This document shows positions 63,158 to 64,000 of a stretch of 64,000 nucleotides of DNA, in pieces; the first letter of the stretch is position 1, and each line of letters opens with the position of its first letter. The notes beneath the pieces were generated by a model. It had not been told where the DNA came from and ran no database searches. It saw nothing but the letters and a program-made list of their open reading frames with translations. Location: contig NZ_KE387163.1 in assembly GCF_000430545.1 (NCBI RefSeq), forward strand, positions 588,439 through 652,438, written 5' to 3'. Both the position numbers and the translations under genes were made by a program. This DNA is from Tenacibaculum ovolyticum DSM 18103. Lineage in GTDB: Bacteria; Bacteroidota; Bacteroidia; Flavobacteriales; Flavobacteriaceae.

Positions 63158-64000
63158 TTAATTTAAGGCTTTTTTATAACTTGATAATATATCCTGAACC
63201 TTCTTATTTTCAAAAACCGTAGGGTACAACTCTTTTACAATTAAATGATATTCGTAATTTATTGCTAAAGCATTTTTTAAATGTGTTAATCCATACTCTT
63301 CCTTATCTAAAATCATAAATAGACCACATAAACGAAACTCTATTTCAGCAAATTCTCTGTAGTTTTTTTTTGCTTTTATAACTATTTTTAAAGCTTCATT
63401 AAATTCTCCTAAAAAAAACAATATATCTGCTAGAGCTATATAAATTTCTATTTCTTCGTCTCCCAGTTCAATACAAGTATAAAATGCCTTTACTGCTTCT
63501 TCATAAAAATTTAACTTCAGATTAATATCTCCATAAATCCTCCAATAAAAAGCATTTCCTTCATCAATTTGTATTGCTTCTTTTACATAATATAATGCTT
63601 TTTGAAAATCGTTATCTTTATAACAAGCATTTGTTAGCAATATCCAAACTTTATCTAATAAAGGGTCTTCATGAACTGCTTTTTTATAAAAATGTATAGC
63701 CGTATGAATGTTATCTAACTTCTCATAACATTCTCCTATTCTCTTATATGCAAAGGCAGTTGGATCATCTAATTCTAAGGTTATTAAATAATTTTTAATA
63801 GCTTCTTCATAGCTACCTAATTCTTCTAAAGCTTTTGCTTTTTCTAAATATCCCCCAATAAAACTTTCATCAATTAACACTGAATAATCAAACGAAGTAA
63901 GCGCTTCTTTATGCCTACCTAATTCTGAATATTGCTTACCTAATTGATGCCATGCTATTTCACAATACGGATTCTTATCTACATATGAATTTAAATAAAC
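63158..64000 (-). CDS. Tetratricopeptide-repeat protein, N-terminus beyond the window
   Basis: A minus-strand frame that continues past the right edge: the reading frame is open from 64000, and a GTG at 63880 is only an internal codon. The visible 280 residues hold at least seven TPR units with the usual W/L-G-Y/A-P spacing: EIAWHQLGKQYSELGRHKEA, FIGGYLEKAKALEELGSYEEA, AFAYKRIGECYEKLDNIHTA, KVWILLTNACYKDNDFQKA, AFYWRIYGDINLKLNFYEEA, and two more. TPR proteins bind partner proteins; no catalytic domain is seen in this part. It is convergent with the LAS-peptidase gene, 23 bp away. Confidence 0.85.
   Translation of the reverse strand, partial: VYLNSYVDKNPYCEIAWHQLGKQYSELGRHKEALTSFDYSVLIDESFIGGYLEKAKALEELGSYEEAIKNYLITLELDDPTAFAYKRIGECYEKLDNIHTAIHFYKKAVHEDPLLDKVWILLTNACYKDNDFQKALYYVKEAIQIDEGNAFYWRIYGDINLKLNFYEEAVKAFYTCIELGDEEIEIYIALADILFFLGEFNEALKIVIKAKKNYREFAEIEFRLCGLFMILDKEEYGLTHLKNALAINYEYHLIVKELYPTVFENKKVQDILSSYKKALN

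Overview
The window is AT-rich (about 30% G+C by eye) and was read on both strands. It suggests a marine member of the Flavobacteriaceae, possibly related to Tenacibaculum or Polaribacter; the genus is inference. Supporting signs are SusC/SusD pairs, a type IX secretion C-terminal domain of the CHU_C kind, a monomeric NADP isocitrate dehydrogenase, a NagB fused to a PIG-L domain, menaquinone genes, signal peptides ending in AQ, and promoters matching the Bacteroidetes -7 box TAnnTTTG. I see no insertion sequence, prophage, CRISPR array, tRNA or rRNA. Two genes run off the ends: a FAD-linked oxidase at the left and a TPR protein at the right.

Layout. 1-3217 (minus): an L-amino-acid-oxidase-like flavoenzyme, an unrecognised protein and a second, truncated flavoenzyme. 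3453-10432 (plus): an RluA-type pseudouridine synthase, trmD, rplS, icd, then murQ with a small membrane protein and an ATP-grasp ligase. 10549-14754: four exported proteins, three built from phage-tail-fibre-like modules and one type IX secretion substrate. 15091-20391: a large PLP enzyme, a zinc-peptidase lipoprotein, then a porin-ric pair behind an FNR-like box. 20392-20904 has no protein gene but holds a sigma-54 promoter and small-RNA-like terminators. 20905-24249 (minus): a VIT/vWA mosaic protein. 24419-28399: a zinc-ribbon protein, a beta-barrel protein, a membrane-anchored AraC regulator, a small exported protein and a fatty acid hydroxylase. Two of these share a long upstream motif that is probably the regulator's operator. 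28497-34023 (minus): menE, menC, menA and membrane genes. 34111-39159 (minus): a SPOR-like protein, two Fe-S proteins, an MCE protein and a murein amidase. 39249-43091 (plus): an LptD-like protein, RidA and an ACT protein. 43303-47037 (minus): mgsA, two gap genes and pfkA. 47098-62161: an amino-sugar utilisation locus. 62322-64000: a LAS-type peptidase candidate and a TPR protein.

How it works together. The 47-62 kb locus reads as a complete route for GlcNAc-containing glycans. SusC/SusD bring oligosaccharides in, a GH20 hexosaminidase releases GlcNAc, a FucP/NagP-type permease imports it, a BadF-type kinase phosphorylates it, and a deacetylase-deaminase fusion converts it to fructose 6-phosphate. 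PfkA and GAPDH, next door on the same strand, take this into glycolysis. Control is probably by the divergent LytS/LytTR pair and a shortened LacI protein. murQ feeds the same pathway from murein recycling.

The observations most worth following are the duplicated 34-bp operator-like motif flanking the AraC gene, the GG-N10-GC sigma-54 promoter with an apparent 70-nt transcript, the tail-fibre-like surface locus, the orphan TonB-plug domain in the VIT protein, and the near-leaderless promoters of trmD, murQ and the AraC gene.
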